Source: Saccharicrinis sp963666825
GTDB taxonomy: Bacteria; Bacteroidota; Bacteroidia; Bacteroidales; Marinilabiliaceae
DNA: 64,000 nt
Direction of reading: 5' to 3'
Assembly (NCBI GenBank): GCA_963666825.2
Contig: OY763044.2
Location: 4,960,001-5,024,000, forward strand
A program made the translations under genes and the position numbers. Position 1 is the first letter of the stretch, and the number at the start of each line of letters is the position of its first letter. Shown here piece after piece: positions 1 to 8,440 of the stretch. The notes under the pieces were generated by a model. It made no database searches and was not told where the DNA came from. It saw only the letters and a list, made by a program, of their open reading frames with translations.

Positions 1-875
1 ATTCTTACATTATTATATTCATCTATTGAATCTATATGAATAGTAACACCAATTTCATGTATTTTTTTTATAGCATCTTCATAGGTTGTTGCAATTTCAT
101 GAGCTTCAGTTAAACTCATTGTTCCCGGAAGAGTAATATGAAAGGTTAATTCTGAATGATTTCCATATTGATGAATTAAAAAATGATGCGGATCTAAATC
201 TTTACTAAAATGATCAATTCCTATTTTTTGTATACTTATTTGAAGATCTTCATCAATTTTTTCACCTAGAAATATAGATAATGATTCTTTTAGTATTTTG
301 TAAGTAGTATAAAATATAAGGAAAGAAACTAATAGACCTAAAACACCATCTACCCACCAAAAATATTTTCCAATAAATATACCTCCTAAAATGATTACAC
401 TGGAAAATGCATCACTTCTATGATGCCAACCATCGGCAATTAAAGATTTGGCCTTTATTTTTTTTCCATAATAAACAGAATATTGAGCCATAATCTCCTT
501 AACAATAATTGAGATAACAGTGACTACAATTGCAAAATTACCATATGTAACTTCTTCATGCATTCGCAATTTAAGAACGGATTCATAAGTAAAGTTAGCC
601 CCAACTAAAGCAAGTAAAATACCTACAAAAATAGTTGACATTAACTCAGCTCTTCCATGTCCGAATGGATGTTCTTCATCTGCGGGTTTTGAAGAAATTT
701 TAATTCCTATTAATACAGCAATAGATGATATTGAATCGGTAAGTGTATGCCATGCATCAGCAACTAATGCCACAGAATGAAATAAAATTCCTGCCCAAAA
801 CTTTATTATAAATAAGGCTATATTTAGTATAATTGAACTCCAGGAAACTATAATTCCAGTCTTATAATTTTTCAT
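1..875 (-). CDS. Cation diffusion facilitator (CDF) transporter, 3' end beyond the window
   Basis: This is a divalent-metal/proton antiporter of the inner membrane, probably exporting Zn, Fe, Mn or Co. Translating the minus strand from the ATG at 873-875 gives 291 residues before the left edge. The segment ADAWHTLTDS in an early membrane helix and the later ADGWHHRSDA carry the two HxxxD-type metal sites typical of CDF proteins, and an HPFGHGRAE loop lies between them. Six hydrophobic segments are followed by the start of the cytosolic C-terminal domain with a conserved HxxxVxxHID-like stretch. The gene starts 7 bases after the rhodanese gene and so is the third gene of a hemW operon. The family is certain; the transported metal cannot be read from sequence. 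The protein is incomplete only because the window ends. Confidence 0.93.
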   Translation of the reverse strand, partial: MKNYKTGIIVSWSSIILNIALFIIKFWAGILFHSVALVADAWHTLTDSISSIAVLIGIKISSKPADEEHPFGHGRAELMSTIFVGILLALVGANFTYESVLKLRMHEEVTYGNFAIVVTVISIIVKEIMAQYSVYYGKKIKAKSLIADGWHHRSDAFSSVIILGGIFIGKYFWWVDGVLGLLVSFLIFYTTYKILKESLSIFLGEKIDEDLQISIQKIGIDHFSKDLDPHHFLIHQYGNHSELTFHITLPGTMSLTEAHEIATTYEDAIKKIHEIGVTIHIDSIDEYNNVR

Positions 876-882
876 TAATTTG

Positions 883-1287
883 TTACTTTTTTATTACTTC
901 TGAGTCAACTGGAAAACCACTTTTTTTCCATTGTTTAAATCCACCCTCTAACTGAAAAACATTGTTATAACCTAAACTATTCAACCATATTGCACATTCC
1001 TGACTTCTCTTTCCGATTTGACAGTATAAAAATATTTTACTTTCCTTGTCAACACCTTTTAATAAAATGGTTAACATTTCTTTTGTTTCAGCAGATTTTG
1101 CATCAACTAAACGATTTTTATTATATTCTTCGATAGAACGTAAATCAAATAACTCGCATTTTCCTATTTCATATACTTGCTTAAAAAAATCTTCCGATTT
1201 TAATATACAATTGCCTTTCTCCTGCCCATTAACTGCAAAACAGATAGAAGTTAATAAAAAAAATAAACTAATTTTTAATTTATACAT
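883..1287 (-). CDS. Exported single-domain rhodanese-like protein
   Basis: A 134-residue protein with an N-terminal hydrophobic signal sequence (residues 1-21, cleavage probably after VNGQ), so it should act outside the cytoplasm. One rhodanese domain follows. The LYCQIGKRSQ stretch supplies the catalytic-loop cysteine in the CxxGxRS pattern, and FDLRSIEEYN is the usual DxRxxxEY motif. The family transfers sulfane sulfur or acts in thiol redox reactions; the substrate is unknown. It sits 6 bases downstream of hemW and 7 bases upstream of the CDF transporter gene, which suggests one transcript. The C-terminal GGFKQWKKSGFPV motif completes the domain, so the protein appears intact. Confidence 0.85.
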   Translation of the reverse strand: MYKLKISLFFLLTSICFAVNGQEKGNCILKSEDFFKQVYEIGKCELFDLRSIEEYNKNRLVDAKSAETKEMLTILLKGVDKESKIFLYCQIGKRSQECAIWLNSLGYNNVFQLEGGFKQWKKSGFPVDSEVIKK

Positions 1288-1293
1288 ACTGTT

Positions 1294-2421
1294 TTAAATC
1301 ATAAAAAAATCAGAGATAATTTTATCTGTGATGAATTTATTATCTTCTGAAATTTTGATAAAATTACCCTCTACTATTATATTATTTTTTGCTTTTTGAT
1401 TTTCTAATTCTTTAGAAAAAAAGAATTCTATATCCTTATTAATACTACTATACAAATCATCCAAATCTACACCTTTTCTGGTACGTAAACCTAACATGAT
1501 TATCTCATTATATTTATCAATTTCCGTTAAATTTTCAATTGTATAATACTCAGAATTATTGTTAACCTTATTAAGGTATTGAGCTAAATTAGAAATATTC
1601 CATTTTCGAATACTATCTACCAAAGAATGCGCTCCCGGACCAAAACCAAAATAATTTTGTCCGGTCCAATAAGATGAATTATGTTTTGATTCGAATCCTT
1701 TTTTTGAAAAATTAGAAATTTCATAATCTATAAAACCATTTTCCTTAAAAGTATTAACCAATAATTTATATTGAAGTAAACTTTCTGAATCAGAAATTTC
1801 ATTCAATTCACCATTTTTTAACTTCAAATAAAAAGGTGTACCTTTTTCAAAAGTTAAATGATATGCTGATATATGTTGAACATTAAGTTTTATAGCAGTA
1901 TCAAGTGATTCTTGCCATTCTTGAGTATTCATTCCTGGAATACCATAAATCAAATCAATACTAATATTTGAAAAACCAACTTTTTGAGCCAATTCAACAG
2001 CTTTAATAGCCTGATTTGAATCATGTCTTCGATTCATAAATTTAAGAATCCTATTATTAAAACTTTGAATTCCTATACTTAATCTATTAAAACCAATTTC
2101 CATTAAATCCTTTAAATAACTCTCCGTAATATCATCCGGATTAACTTCAATAGTGCACTCTTTTATATATTCTGGATTAATATTAGTTTTTATGGATCCC
2201 AAAATTTTTAAAAGATCTTCCTTATTCATCAAGCTAGGAGTACCACCTCCCATATATATTGTAGAGATTTCTTCGGATTGAAATTCATTATATCTATACT
2301 CTATTTCCTTTACTATAGTTTTTATAAAATTATCTTTTAAAGATAAACTTGTTATACTATAAAAATCACAATATCCACATTTTTGCACGCAAAAAGGAAT
2401 ATGTACATATACTCCGGCCAT
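1294..2421 (-). CDS. hemW: HemW-type radical SAM protein (heme chaperone, coproporphyrinogen oxidase-like)
   Basis: 375 residues, the normal length for HemW. The radical-SAM cluster motif CxxxCxxC is at C11, C15 and C18, and the start MAGVYVHIPF is characteristic. GGGTPSLM, a SIGIQSFN stretch and NISIDLIYGIPGM are family signatures, and the C-terminal HemN_C-like domain is present. HemW proteins bind heme and the 4Fe-4S cluster and are thought to insert heme into respiratory enzymes rather than oxidise coproporphyrinogen; this gene does not decide between the two. It is the first gene of a minus-strand operon with the rhodanese and the CDF transporter. A parS-like palindrome lies 36 bases upstream of its start. 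Confidence 0.93.
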   Translation of the reverse strand: MAGVYVHIPFCVQKCGYCDFYSITSLSLKDNFIKTIVKEIEYRYNEFQSEEISTIYMGGGTPSLMNKEDLLKILGSIKTNINPEYIKECTIEVNPDDITESYLKDLMEIGFNRLSIGIQSFNNRILKFMNRRHDSNQAIKAVELAQKVGFSNISIDLIYGIPGMNTQEWQESLDTAIKLNVQHISAYHLTFEKGTPFYLKLKNGELNEISDSESLLQYKLLVNTFKENGFIDYEISNFSKKGFESKHNSSYWTGQNYFGFGPGAHSLVDSIRKWNISNLAQYLNKVNNNSEYYTIENLTEIDKYNEIIMLGLRTRKGVDLDDLYSSINKDIEFFFSKELENQKAKNNIIVEGNFIKISEDNKFITDKIISDFFMI

Positions 2422-2456
2422 TAATCAATGATTTGTTTTAAAAATTTTAACATGAA

Positions 2457-2472
2457 CGTTTCACGTGAAACA
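2457..2472. other. parS: parS-like ParB-binding site 1
   Basis: The 16-mer CGTTTCACGTGAAACA matches the widely conserved bacterial parS consensus TGTTNCACGTGAAACA at 15 of 16 positions (first base differs). It lies in the hemW-VanZ intergenic space. Two more parS-like palindromes occur 13 kb to the right. Binding by ParB is inferred from the sequence match; no parAB genes are in the window. Confidence 0.8.
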
Positions 2473-2550
2473 TTTGTTTTATACTATATTGCAACAAATT
2501 GTTGATAACATTTTAATAAATAACCAACTAAAATTCATAATTAATTGATT

Positions 2551-2958
2551 ATGCATACTTTAAAAACATATTGGAGAACTATAATAATTATTTGTATGAT
2601 TTTATTTTTAAGTCTTATGAACGTAAATAAAGTTGTACCGCACCCAGAAAGATTTTTTAAGCACTTTGATAAGTTCGCTCATTTTACAATGTATTTTAGC
2701 TTGAGCTTTATCTTCTTTATTGAAAATTATTCGAATAAAAACGCACTAAGAAAATATTGGGTGATTATTGATACTATATTACTAGGTATAATTATTGAAT
2801 TCCTTCAATTCCTTTTTACAAATTATAGAACAGGTAATATTTATGATGCCATATTTAATTGTATTGGAGTTTTATTTGGAAGTCTTTTATTTCTGGCATT
2901 AAAAGATTTCAAATTCACATACAAATTATTATTATTTAAAAAGGCTTATAAAAGATAG
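2551..2958 (+). CDS. VanZ-like family membrane protein
   Basis: About 135 residues with four hydrophobic segments. It shows the VanZ-family pattern: a DKFAHFTMYFSLSF motif after the first membrane segment, EFLQFLFTNYRTGNIYDAIFN in the third, and an N-x-x-G in the last. The founding member gives low-level teicoplanin resistance, but most family members have unknown roles at the membrane. I chose the ATG at 2551 over the in-frame TTG at 2545. The last 13 bases overlap the convergent Rrf2 gene. It is the only plus-strand gene left of 4.4 kb. Confidence 0.85.
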   Translation: MHTLKTYWRTIIIICMILFLSLMNVNKVVPHPERFFKHFDKFAHFTMYFSLSFIFFIENYSNKNALRKYWVIIDTILLGIIIEFLQFLFTNYRTGNIYDAIFNCIGVLFGSLLFLALKDFKFTYKLLLFKKAYKR

Positions 2959-3389
2959 TATTCTGTCTTTTTATCAACTCTATTTATAATATTCTCAATT
3001 GTTTCATCTTTAAATAGTTGAAACATATCAGATCTCACTTTACAAAATTTTTCATGAACAGGACACGGTAATTGATTCTCGTGTGCTGTTTTACATGAAT
3101 TCATACCAATTAAACACATTTCAAACATATCCATACCATCTATAATTTTTACAATATCAAGTAAAGTAATATCAGCAGGATCTTTACCTATTGAAAATCC
3201 ACCATGCGGACCTTTGGTTGATAAAAGCATTTTTTGCTTTACTAACTGTTGTAAAATTTTTCCAAGAAAAGGTGTTGGAATATTTAAATCTTCTGAAATT
3301 TTTTTAATTCCAATTTTTTTGTCTTCATCCTGATTTAAAGCAAGATAAATAACAGATCTAACGGCATATTTACAAGTATTCGATAACAT
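2946..3389 (-). CDS. Rrf2 family transcriptional regulator
   Basis: 147 residues. An N-terminal winged helix-turn-helix (MLSNTCKYAVRSVIYLA, then GGFSIGK in the wing) is followed by a dimerisation helix and three cysteines in the spacing C-x(6)-C-x(10)-C (CLIGMNSCK...LPCPV). That resembles the Fe-S-ligating cysteines of IscR/NsrR-type Rrf2 proteins, so it probably senses iron-sulfur status, nitric oxide or redox through a cluster. Targets are unknown. Two direct repeats just upstream could be its own operator (see 3428-3469). It overlaps the end of the convergent VanZ gene by 13 bases. Confidence 0.9.
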   Translation of the reverse strand: MLSNTCKYAVRSVIYLALNQDEDKKIGIKKISEDLNIPTPFLGKILQQLVKQKMLLSTKGPHGGFSIGKDPADITLLDIVKIIDGMDMFEMCLIGMNSCKTAHENQLPCPVHEKFCKVRSDMFQLFKDETIENIINRVDKKTEYYLL

Positions 3390-3427
3390 ATAAAAAGAGT
3401 TTTAAATGCTAAAATACATAATTATTT

Positions 3428-3469
3428 AATATCAATAGAGAATATAAAACAAAATATTAAATATCAATA
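3428..3469. promoter_or_regulatory. Direct repeat pair upstream of the Rrf2 gene, possible operator
   Basis: The 10-mer AATATCAATA occurs at 3428-3437 and again at 3460-3469, both preceded by TTAA or TTTA. The start-to-start distance is 32 bases, about three helical turns, placing both copies on one face of the DNA. The pair lies between rpiB and the Rrf2 start codon. Autoregulation is common in this family, so this is a reasonable operator candidate, but the region is so AT-rich that chance cannot be excluded. Confidence 0.35.
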
Positions 3470-3482
3470 CTTTAATAAAATA

Positions 3483-3923
3483 TTAAGACAAAGGAATTTT
3501 TTCTATTCTCTTAATATGCCTTCCACCTTCAAATGGCGTATTAATAAAAGCAGATACAATTTCCTTAGCTAATTCAACAGAAATAAATCTAGCTGGTAGA
3601 GAACAAATATTCGCATTATTATGAGATCGAGCTAATTCTGAAATTTCCGTATTCCAACAAAGGGCAGCTCTTATTCCCTGATGTTTATTAACTGTCATAT
3701 TAATTCCATTTCCACTACCACATACAGATATACCAAAATCAACATCTGATTTTTCAACAGCTTCTGCCATAGGGTGTGCCCAATCTGCATAATCAGTACT
3801 CTCAGACGAGTGTGTACCAAAATCAATAACATTTAAATTTAATTCTTTAAGGAAATCTTTTAATACTTCCTTTAATTCGAAACCTGCATGATCCGCTGCT
3901 AAACCTACCTTTGAAAACTTCAT
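3483..3923 (-). CDS. rpiB: Ribose-5-phosphate isomerase B
   Basis: Interconverts ribose 5-phosphate and ribulose 5-phosphate in the cytosolic pentose phosphate pathway. 146 residues from the ATG at 3923 (MKFSKVGLAADHAG). An in-frame TTG at 3938 would add five lysine-rich residues and is less likely. The AADHAGFELK start, GVSVCGSGNG-like loop (seen as GISVCGSGNGINMTVNK) with the catalytic cysteine, and the DYADWAHPMAEAV segment are LacA/RpiB signatures. Length is normal. The start codon sits in the loop of a perfect 10-bp inverted repeat (3909-3940). Upstream is the long gene-free divergent region shared with nadA. Confidence 0.95.
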   Translation of the reverse strand: MKFSKVGLAADHAGFELKEVLKDFLKELNLNVIDFGTHSSESTDYADWAHPMAEAVEKSDVDFGISVCGSGNGINMTVNKHQGIRAALCWNTEISELARSHNNANICSLPARFISVELAKEIVSAFINTPFEGGRHIKRIEKIPLS

Positions 3924-3940
3924 TTTTTTTGTTTTCAAAG
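3909..3940 (-). promoter_or_regulatory. Inverted repeat with the rpiB start codon in its loop
   Basis: On the plus strand CTTTGAAAAC (3909-3918) and GTTTTCAAAG (3931-3940) are perfect 10-bp complements separated by 12 bases. In the rpiB mRNA this gives a hairpin whose A-rich loop contains the AUG. It could hinder or expose translation initiation, or be an operator for a dimeric regulator. The structure is seen; the function is inferred. Confidence 0.45.
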
Positions 3941-4477
3941 ATAGAAAGAAAATATATACAGTAATATCTTTATAAGAAGCTAAAGATAATTACGTAACAA
4001 TTTACATTAACTATCAGTATAATAATAAATTATGAAAATAAAACAGTCTATTTAATAAGCTGTGAATAACTGTTTAATTACTGTTAATAAAATGTGAATC
4101 TAAAATTAAAATGTTTGAATATCTTAATTTGGAAAATTAAAATAAATAATCAATCACATTAAATTATTTACAATTCAAACAAAATTAGAAGGATTTTAAA
4201 AACAATTCCAAACAGTATTTTAACAAGCTAAATCTTCAATAAACAGATAATCTTATTAAATTTGCCAACTATTAACAACATGTTAATAAAGTATGTTAAT
4301 TTACTGATTTCAAAACAATAGAGTTATTTATTAATTGTTTATTAAATATTAATTTCTGTTTCTTAAATGTTTATGCTAATACAAAACAATTAAATTTCGA
4401 AAATTTTATAAACGTTACTAACAGGATATTATAATTACTATAGTTTTTTAAATTTTCTCTATTTATATATTATAATA
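3941..4477. other. Gene-free AT-rich divergent region, candidate replication origin
   Basis: About 540 bases with no credible gene, very AT-rich, between minus-strand rpiB and the plus-strand nadA run. It contains one TTATNCACA-type DnaA box (TGTGAATAA at 4061-4069), a related TGTGAATC (4093), and several TGTTAATAAA-like stretches (4083, 4281 and neighbours). Genes diverge from it, and parS-like sites lie on both sides. No promoter matching TTG/TAnnTTTG stood out. Only one strong DnaA box is present, so an origin assignment is tentative. Confidence 0.35.
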
Positions 4478-5473
4478 ATGAATTTAAAAGAAAGCTGGTT
4501 AAAAAAAGGTTTTGTAGACGAACCAATCGAAGGAGTTGAAGATATTAAAGAAGAGTTTTTAAAATTAAAGAAGGAAAAGAACGCTGTATTGATGGCTCAT
4601 TACTATCAGGAAGATGAGATTCAAGATATAGCAGATTTTGTTGGAGATAGTTTAGCTTTGGCTCAATTCGCAAGTAAAACCAGTGCTGATATCATTATCG
4701 TTGCAGGAGTTCATTTTATGGGTGAAACTGCAAAAATCCTATCTCCAGAAAAGACTGTTCTGGTTCCTGATTTAAATGCTGGTTGTAGTTTAGCTGATAG
4801 TTGTCCGCCAGACCTGTTTTCAGAATTTGTTAAAAATCATCCGGGATATAAAGTAATTACTTATGTAAATACTTCTGCAGAGATAAAAGCATTATCTGAT
4901 ATCGTAGTAACTAGTACTAATGCTAAAGCTATTGTAGATAGTTTTGATAAAGATGAAAAGTTAATCTTTGGTCCTGATAGAAATTTAGGTAATTACATTA
5001 ATAGTGTTACAGGTAGAAATATGACATTATGGGATGGTGCCTGTCATGTACATGAAAAATTTTCATTAGAGAAAATTTTAGAACTAAAGAAAGAAAATCC
5101 TGAGGCTAAATTGTTGGCTCACCCAGAATGTAAGAAACCTTTACTAATGGTTGCCGATCATATTGGTTCTACCGCTGCCTTGTTAAATTTTTCAGCTACT
5201 GATAATTCAAATAAATATATTGTAGCTACTGAGTCAGGTATTATTCATCAAATGAAATTGAAAAGTCCTGATAAAATATTTATTCCTGCTCCACCTAATG
5301 ATTCAACTTGTGCTTGCAATGATTGTAATTTTATGCGATTAAATACCATGAATAAATTGTATAATGCACTTAAGTTTAACTGGCCTACAATTGAAGTTTC
5401 TGAAGATATTAGAGAAAAAGCTGTATTACCAATTGAAAAAATGTTAGATATATCTAATAAATTAGGTCTGTAG
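4478..5473 (+). CDS. nadA: Quinolinate synthase
   Basis: Condenses iminoaspartate with dihydroxyacetone phosphate to quinolinate in de novo NAD synthesis, using an oxygen-sensitive 4Fe-4S cluster. 331 residues. Likely cluster ligands are C103 (NAGCSLADSC), C189 (WDGAC) and one of C280/C283 (TCACNDC), matching the three-domain NadA layout. The active-site motifs AHYYQ (residue 40 on), HPEC and a TESG stretch are present. nadB and nadC are not adjacent. It opens a long plus-strand gene run; the receiver-domain gene follows after 17 bases. Annotation is secure. Confidence 0.97.
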   Translation: MNLKESWLKKGFVDEPIEGVEDIKEEFLKLKKEKNAVLMAHYYQEDEIQDIADFVGDSLALAQFASKTSADIIIVAGVHFMGETAKILSPEKTVLVPDLNAGCSLADSCPPDLFSEFVKNHPGYKVITYVNTSAEIKALSDIVVTSTNAKAIVDSFDKDEKLIFGPDRNLGNYINSVTGRNMTLWDGACHVHEKFSLEKILELKKENPEAKLLAHPECKKPLLMVADHIGSTAALLNFSATDNSNKYIVATESGIIHQMKLKSPDKIFIPAPPNDSTCACNDCNFMRLNTMNKLYNALKFNWPTIEVSEDIREKAVLPIEKMLDISNKLGL

Positions 5474-5490
5474 TATAAATATTCGCAAAT

Positions 5491-5883
5491 ATGCCAAATA
5501 TAAATCCTTTAAACATCTTATTAGTAGAAGATAACATATTAAATCAAAAACTCATTTATCTTAACTTAGCAAAGTTCAATCATAAGATTGATATTGCTAA
5601 TAATGGTAAAGAGGCAGTGGATAAAGTCAAAACAGGTACATACGATTTAATAATTATGGACCTAATGATGCCTGTTATGGATGGTTTAGAAGCTACAACT
5701 TGTATTCGTGAATATGAGACTTATAAAGGTATTCAAACTAAAATAATCGGTTTAACAGCTAATACTTTTGATGCTGACAGAGAAAAATGTTTAAGTCATG
5801 GTATGGATGAATATATGACCAAACCTTTCGATTTAGAAATTTTTAATGATATACTTGTAAAATTAAATTTACTAAAGGACTAA
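5491..5883 (+). CDS. Stand-alone receiver-domain response regulator
   Basis: 130 residues forming only a CheY-like receiver with no output domain. The acidic pair E13-D14, phospho-acceptor D57 (MDLMMPVMDG), T89 and K111 (TKPF) are all in place, so it should be phosphorylated. LVEDNILNQKL and GLTANTF resemble receivers of hybrid histidine kinases, so its partner may be a phosphorelay kinase or Hpt protein elsewhere. It lies 17 bases after nadA and 7 bases before ruvB, which suggests cotranscription, though no functional link is obvious. Confidence 0.9.
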   Translation: MPNINPLNILLVEDNILNQKLIYLNLAKFNHKIDIANNGKEAVDKVKTGTYDLIIMDLMMPVMDGLEATTCIREYETYKGIQTKIIGLTANTFDADREKCLSHGMDEYMTKPFDLEIFNDILVKLNLLKD

Positions 5884-5890
5884 TTTTATA

Positions 5891-6916
5891 ATGCAAGATA
5901 GTTTCGATATTCGTGAGGAGGGTTATCAATCGGTTGATAATGATGTTCAAAATAAACTACGTCCTTTATCTTTTACTGATTTTCAAGGGCAAGCTAAAAT
6001 TGTAGAAAATCTAAAGATATTCGTTCAAGCAGCTTCTATGAGAGAAGAAGCGCTTGATCATGTTTTATTGCATGGTCCTCCTGGACTTGGAAAAACTACT
6101 CTCTCGAATATTATCGCTAATGAATTGAACGTAGGATTTAAATTAACAAGTGGTCCTGTTCTTGACAAGCCTGGTGATTTAGCTGGTATTTTGACTAGTC
6201 TGGAAACTAATGATGTTCTTTTTATTGACGAAATTCATCGTTTAAGTCCTGTTGTAGAAGAATATCTGTATTCTGCAATGGAAGATTACAGGATAGATAT
6301 TGTAATTGATAAAGGACCCGGGGCCCGAAGTATTCAAATTGATTTAAATCCCTTTACTTTAATTGGAGCTACTACCAGAAGTGGTTTACTTACCAGTCCT
6401 TTAAGGGCTCGATTTGGAATAAATTGTCATTTGGAATATTATGATACAGATATCTTATCAGGTATTGTCAAAAGATCTTCATACATTCTAAATACCCCTA
6501 TTACAGAAGATGCTAGTTATGAAATTGCAGGAAGAAGTAGAGGTACTCCTCGTATTGCAAATGCTTTATTAAGAAGGGTTAGAGACTTTGCACAAGTTAA
6601 AGGCAATGGTAATATTGATATTAAGATTTCTAAATTTTCGTTGGAAGCTTTAAATATTGATCAACATGGTTTAGATGAAATGGATCATAAAATTTTATAT
6701 ACGTTGATAGATAAATTTCAAGGTGGTCCGGTTGGTATTTCAACTATTGCAACTGCTATTGGTGAAGATGCTGGTACGATTGAAGAAGTTTATGAACCAT
6801 TTTTAATCAAAGAGGGTTTTGTAAAAAGAACTCCTCGTGGTCGTATGGTTACTCCTATGGCATATAGTCATCTTGGACGTGATAACAATATTCAGGAGCA
6901 ATTTTCTTTATTTTAA
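5891..6916 (+). CDS. ruvB: Holliday junction branch migration ATPase RuvB
   Basis: Hexameric AAA+ motor that drives Holliday junction branch migration with RuvA. 341 residues. Walker A GPPGLGKT (62-69), Walker B DEIH (113-116), sensor GATTRSG (about 159-165), arginine finger R174 in LRARFG, and the C-terminal winged-helix domain ending in GRMVTPMAYSHLG are all intact. ruvA and ruvC are not adjacent, as is usual in Bacteroidota. It starts 7 bases after the receiver gene and is followed by the flippase gene after 12 bases. Confidence 0.98.
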   Translation: MQDSFDIREEGYQSVDNDVQNKLRPLSFTDFQGQAKIVENLKIFVQAASMREEALDHVLLHGPPGLGKTTLSNIIANELNVGFKLTSGPVLDKPGDLAGILTSLETNDVLFIDEIHRLSPVVEEYLYSAMEDYRIDIVIDKGPGARSIQIDLNPFTLIGATTRSGLLTSPLRARFGINCHLEYYDTDILSGIVKRSSYILNTPITEDASYEIAGRSRGTPRIANALLRRVRDFAQVKGNGNIDIKISKFSLEALNIDQHGLDEMDHKILYTLIDKFQGGPVGISTIATAIGEDAGTIEEVYEPFLIKEGFVKRTPRGRMVTPMAYSHLGRDNNIQEQFSLF

Positions 6917-6928
6917 TTTCTTATTATT

Positions 6929-8440
6929 TTGGGAAATATTAAATCTTTAGCTGGAGAAACAGTTATTTACGGAGGAGGTACGATTTTAGTACGTTTGTTA
7001 AATTGGCTTTTAATGCCATATTATATTCGTACTATGGATCAAATTCAATTTGGTTATATTACTGAAATATACGGCTATATAGCTATATTTTTAGTAATTC
7101 TTACATACGGATTTGAAACGACTTTTTTTAGATTTTCAAAAAACGATAATTATAAAAGTGTTTTTACCACTGGATTCTTAAGTATTTTAACAACCAGTTC
7201 CATTTTTATATTATTTCTGTACATTTTTCTGCAAAATGTAAATTTATCGAATACATATCATTCTTACAACAAACTTATTTTACTTGCTGGTTTAATAGTC
7301 GCTTTTGATGCTATTAGTGCCCTTATTTTTACTAAAATTAGGTATGATAGTAAAAGTATAAGGTTTGCTCTTATAAAGCTTTTAAATGTGCTTATTTTGA
7401 TTTTTTTCAATATCTTATTTTTAAAAGTCTGTCCTCTTATTATCGATAGTCAATATTCCTATTTCATTAATTGGTTTTATGTGGCTGAATATCAAGCCTA
7501 CTATGTATTGTTGTCAAATTTAATAGCTTCTATATTTGTATTTTTTGTTTTACTTAAAGATTTAAAAGGAAGTTTTAGTGGATTTGATTTCACCTTATTA
7601 AAAAGGATGTACATTTATTCCTTTCCTATTTTGATTGTCGGAATTACGGGAATGATAAATCAAAGCATTGATAAAGCTTTGTTACCTAGATTAATCGGTG
7701 GAGAAGAGGGATATCGTTTAGTTGCTTTATATGGCGCTAATTTTAAAATTGGTGTTTTAATGGCAATGTTTACCCAATCGTTTAGATTAGCCTTTGAACC
7801 TTTCTTTTTTAAGCATCATAGTAAATCAAATGATAGAACAATTTACAGTCAAATACTAGTTTATTTTATTCTCTTTGGAATGTTAATATTTTTAGGTGTT
7901 ACTTATTTTATGGACATCATAAATTTATTGTTACTTCCTGAGTATAATACAGCTAATAATGTAATTCCTTTGGTTTTAATTGCACAATTATTTAGTGGTA
8001 TTTATTTTACATTATCTGTTTGGTACAAGGTGTCAGATAAAACTATTTATGGCGCCTATATGGGTATTATAGGAACATTAGTAACACTAGTTGGTAATTT
8101 TGTTTTAATACCTATAATGGGATATTATGGCTGTGCTATTAGTGGAATGTTATGTTTTATAAGTATGGTTTTATTTAGTGTTTATTGGGGAAATAAACAT
8201 TTTAAAATCTATTATAATTGGACAAAAATATTTAAGTATGCTATATTCTGTATTACTTTATATTTTACTGGTATTTATTTAGTTCCTAACATAATTCATT
8301 TATTTATTGTTAATACTGGACTTTTAAGTAATATTATTGTAATTATATTAAGGGTTTGCTTAATAGTTGTATTTTTATGGATTATTTATGTTTTAGAATT
8401 TAGAAAATTAATAAAAGCTCAAAATGTCGTTAATAATTAA
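6929..8440 (+). CDS. Polysaccharide/oligosaccharide flippase (MOP superfamily)
   Basis: 503 residues with about 14 predicted membrane segments, in the Wzx/RfbX-type MOP superfamily that moves lipid-linked glycans across the inner membrane. The start GNIKSLAGETVIYGGG followed by LNWLLMPYYIR is the typical N-terminus. The start is taken as TTG at 6929, because the next in-frame ATG would remove most of the first helix. The gene overlaps dut by 17 bases. No glycosyltransferases are nearby, so the substrate (O-antigen, capsule or a cell-wall precursor) is unknown. Close homologues are common next to ruvB and dut in this phylum, to my knowledge. Confidence 0.88.
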   Translation: MGNIKSLAGETVIYGGGTILVRLLNWLLMPYYIRTMDQIQFGYITEIYGYIAIFLVILTYGFETTFFRFSKNDNYKSVFTTGFLSILTTSSIFILFLYIFLQNVNLSNTYHSYNKLILLAGLIVAFDAISALIFTKIRYDSKSIRFALIKLLNVLILIFFNILFLKVCPLIIDSQYSYFINWFYVAEYQAYYVLLSNLIASIFVFFVLLKDLKGSFSGFDFTLLKRMYIYSFPILIVGITGMINQSIDKALLPRLIGGEEGYRLVALYGANFKIGVLMAMFTQSFRLAFEPFFFKHHSKSNDRTIYSQILVYFILFGMLIFLGVTYFMDIINLLLLPEYNTANNVIPLVLIAQLFSGIYFTLSVWYKVSDKTIYGAYMGIIGTLVTLVGNFVLIPIMGYYGCAISGMLCFISMVLFSVYWGNKHFKIYYNWTKIFKYAIFCITLYFTGIYLVPNIIHLFIVNTGLLSNIIVIILRVCLIVVFLWIIYVLEFRKLIKAQNVVNN

